Below, one piece after another: positions 62,181 to 64,000 of a DNA stretch of 64,000 nucleotides. The notes beneath the pieces are model-generated. The model saw only the letters and a program-made list of their open reading frames with translations, ran no database searches and was not told where the DNA came from. Source of the stretch: an uncultured Parabacteroides sp. (GTDB taxonomy: Bacteria > Bacteroidota > Bacteroidia > Bacteroidales > Tannerellaceae); contig NZ_CAJJWO010000009.1 in assembly GCF_905196875.1 (NCBI RefSeq), forward strand, positions 59,313 through 123,312, in the 5' to 3' direction. A program made the position numbers and the translations under genes. Each line of letters begins with the position of its first letter. The stretch's first letter is position 1.

Positions 62181-62240
62181 TATGCACTGTGAAAAGTGCA
62201 ATTGTCATGCAAATTTGCACTACTCTCAGTGCAATTGCAA
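62181..62240. repeat. Cluster of GTGCAATTG-type repeats
   Basis: AGTGCAATTG occurs at 62195-62204 and 62228-62237, with the inverted form TTTGCAC at 62214-62220 and a small inverted repeat GCACT/AGTGC before. It lies just upstream of a -7-like TAATTTTG (62273-62280). It may be operator sites of the broken gene that follows. Confidence 0.45.
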
Positions 62241-62300
62241 GGCATAACCATAGCTGCATCTCAAATATTTACTAATTTTGCCATCAATTGTAAATCATAA

Positions 62301-62777
62301 AACGAACACGTTAGGCAAATAGCTGATACATTGTTTAAAGATGACACGCAGACCTTTGTCATAATAGAGAAAGCCCTCAAGTTTGTCCACAGTTATCTGT
62401 CGCCTTCCGATTCCATAGCCAAACAAATCGATGCAGGCACTTGCAGAACCGTAGATGTCAATACTGTTATTCAGACAAGGAAGGGCACTTGCAGCGAATA
62501 TACGAATGTATTTACCGCATTGATGCGCTATATGAATATACCGACTCGTTTTTCCGTAGGGTATTTCAATGTCCCCGAATGGAAAGCCGAAAGCACCCAT
62601 GCCTGGCCCGAATGTTATATAGAAGGCGCTGGTTGGTGTTCTGTCGATCCGACTTTCCCTTCGTATATCGGCCCGCATTTTGCTGGAATCAGGATGCGTT
62701 ACGGAATAGATTACGAAGACTGCGACATCAAAACCCTGAGTTATGATATTGAACCGATTGAGTTTACAAAAAGATAA
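62301..62777 (+). pseudogene. 5'-truncated transglutaminase-like gene
   Basis: The frame is open from 62301 after a stop, with no ATG before its core and no signal peptide. It encodes VIIEKALKFVHSYLSPSD, the nucleophile region KGTCSEYTNVFTALMRYMNI, the His region STHAWPECYIEGAGWCSVDP and the end. That is a transglutaminase-like core with Cys, His and Asp intact. A promoter-like TAATTTTG at 62273 and about 30 bases of leader remain upstream, as if the first part of the gene was deleted. The TTG at 62331 is a poor start. It is not a copy of the protein at 52990. Confidence 0.65.
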
Positions 62778-62805
62778 GCCATTATGAAAGGTTAATTATA
62801 CGATT

Positions 62806-63834
62806 ATGAACACATCCATCCGCCCTTCGGGCTTATCCAATCTGTTGAGCAAGGTAGTGTGCCTCTTACTTATTTTCATCTGTTGGAGTTGTACACAGAG
62901 CAGTGAAACTGAAAAATATCAGAAGAAAAGGGATAATATCGTTAATGTCAAAGACAAAATAAAAGAGATCGCGATAGAGGATGTTCTGATCGGACGGATG
63001 ACTCAAATTAGGCTAATTGACAATTATCTGATTATTGGCGATTACAGATCGCCGGACAAGCTCATACATATTTTCGATAAAAACGATTTCCACTATATAA
63101 CCAGTACCACTTATCAGGGACAAGGTCCCGGCGAAATAGCCAATATGGGACATATAGCGATCGATGAAGATCATCGCAAATTTTATGTATCCGATCATGG
63201 CAAGCAAAAGATATTCAGCTACGATCTGGACAGTGTTCTAAACAATCCTTATTATGAACCGGCTGTCAAAGCGGATATGAACATGGGATTATTTCCCAGC
63301 GAATACGGATATTTTAATGATACGCTATGTATCGGCCGGATCATTCAACCGATAGGGTCTAATAATTTCAAGCCGATCGTCGGAAAATGGAATATGCTGA
63401 CAGGAGAAATAAAGTTAATGAAATATGAGCATCCCGACATAAAAAAGAAACGCATGACGTCTGATGTTTCTTTCGAGCACGGGATATATGCCGAATGTTA
63501 TTCAAATTACGACTTAATGACTATTTGCGATCTGGACGGAAATTTAAAATACAATATATACGGCCCCAAATGGGAGAATGAACCGGGTCCAACGCTCCAC
63601 TACACAATGCAACCTGCTTTTTGCAGCGACAAGATCGCCGCCTATTCCGGAGAAGACGGCCGAGGAGAGGGTTCTTATCCAACAAAACTCATAGTCTTTG
63701 ACCTCGCCGGAAACTATCTCCAGACCTTAGAAACAGGCTATAAGATTGCCGATTTCTGCTACGACAAAGAAAATAACCGCATCATCATGTGCATGAATGA
63801 CGATATACAGTTCGGTTATTTGGATCTGAATTGA
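62806..63834 (+). CDS. Six-bladed beta-propeller lipoprotein
   Basis: 342 residues; lipoprotein signal (FICWSC, Cys29). The YQGQGPGEIANMGHIAIDED motif and repeated blades (KFYVSDHGKQKIFSYDLD, LMTICDLDGNLKYNIYG, KLIVFDLAGNYLQTLETG) identify the 6-bladed beta-propeller family (TolB/NHL-like) common in Bacteroides, often next to radical SAM or TonB genes. A binding or scaffold role at the periplasmic or surface face is likely. Confidence 0.8.
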   Translation: MNTSIRPSGLSNLLSKVVCLLLIFICWSCTQSSETEKYQKKRDNIVNVKDKIKEIAIEDVLIGRMTQIRLIDNYLIIGDYRSPDKLIHIFDKNDFHYITSTTYQGQGPGEIANMGHIAIDEDHRKFYVSDHGKQKIFSYDLDSVLNNPYYEPAVKADMNMGLFPSEYGYFNDTLCIGRIIQPIGSNNFKPIVGKWNMLTGEIKLMKYEHPDIKKKRMTSDVSFEHGIYAECYSNYDLMTICDLDGNLKYNIYGPKWENEPGPTLHYTMQPAFCSDKIAAYSGEDGRGEGSYPTKLIVFDLAGNYLQTLETGYKIADFCYDKENNRIIMCMNDDIQFGYLDLN

Positions 63835-63860
63835 ATTGCAGAAGTACTTTTCTTCCCTCT

Positions 63861-63890
63861 CAGTTCAGGAACTCCTGTCTTCCTGAACTG
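63861..63890 (+). terminator. Terminator-like hairpin after the propeller gene
   Basis: CAGTTCAGGAA (63861-63871) pairs perfectly with TTCCTGAACTG (63880-63890), 8-base loop, 26 bases after the stop. No T-run follows, so it may be a processing hairpin or weak terminator. Confidence 0.55.
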
Positions 63891-63960
63891 GAATATTACG
63901 ATATGTTGAAAATCATATAACAAATTAAAACATTTACTTTTAAATCCAACAATGATATCG

Positions 63961-63968
63961 TACCTTTG
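63961..63968 (+). promoter_or_regulatory. -7 element of a gene beginning at the window edge
   Basis: TACCTTTG fits TAnnTTTG; an ATG follows at 63995-63997 (ATGGAT, two codons before the window ends). No -33 TTTG is visible. Confidence 0.45.
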
Positions 63969-63994
63969 TTACGAACAACTGATAACTTAATATT

Positions 63995-64000
63995 ATGGAT
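63995..64000 (+). CDS. Start of a further gene (Met-Asp only)
   Basis: ATG at 63995 followed by one codon, 27 bases after a -7-like element. Nothing can be said of the product. Its new promoter suggests it is not in the peptide operon. Confidence 0.3.

Noticed and set aside
62331..62777. Intact small transglutaminase starting at TTG
   Set aside because: There is no signal peptide or ATG and the frame begins inside the domain, with a promoter remnant 30 bases upstream; truncation explains it better.

Overview
The window is chromosomal DNA of a gut Bacteroidales bacterium, most likely Parabacteroides or a close relative. The evidence is SusC/SusD pairs with sulfatases, ECF sigma/FecR pairs, promoters of the form TAnnTTTG with an upstream TTG/TTTG, DUF4249, DUF4248, DUF4373 and DUF3244 proteins, and a 26-residue 'smalltalk'-type peptide. 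I read no tRNA, rRNA, CRISPR array or intact insertion sequence.

Layout. 1-3053: start of a short-chain dehydrogenase, an AraC-type pseudogene and two secreted endonuclease/exonuclease/phosphatase-fold proteins. 3025-13901: two STN-containing TonB receptor + DUF4249 lipoprotein pairs, the second in an operon with an ECF sigma factor, a small beta-barrel and FecR. A cold-shock-domain protein and a small protein lie between the two pairs. 14069-15124: trpS. 15170-40038: a large minus-strand glycan-utilisation region with four serine-type sulfatases, GH95 and GH29 fucosidases, two SusC/SusD pairs and two ECF sigma/FecR pairs. 40246-41541: two small membrane proteins and a voltage-gated-type ion channel. 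41616-48153 (plus): a GH110 alpha-galactosidase and a third SusC/SusD pair without STN domain or FecR. 48220-50333 (minus): the Bacteroidales cassette of smalltalk peptide, amidase, DUF4248, unknown protein and DUF4373. 50738-63834 (plus): a peptide natural-product locus.

The glycan region fits sulfated, fucosylated, alpha-galactosylated host mucin O-glycans. Sulfatases, GH29, GH95 and GH110 would remove terminal caps while SusC/SusD pairs import the products. STN/FecR/sigma trans-envelope signalling should induce two of the pairs. In the 5' leaders of both STN-type susC genes the opposite strand carries a promoter and a hairpin-plus-T-run, the layout of DonS-type cis-antisense RNAs that repress such genes.

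The most unusual part is 50738-63834. A membrane-anchored TPR/helix-turn-helix regulator precedes a DUF3244 protein, a transglutaminase-fold/discoidin-like lipoprotein, a radical SAM/SPASM maturase, a 63-residue precursor with a CxxxC-x5-CxxxC core, a strong hairpin, a TonB-type outer-membrane protein, a PqqD-like/M50 protease, an O-antigen-ligase-like TPR protein, a broken transglutaminase gene and a six-bladed-propeller lipoprotein. I read this as a RiPP system whose product I cannot match to a characterised family. From the maturase to the outer-membrane protein it is visibly AT-richer than its surroundings, suggesting acquisition.
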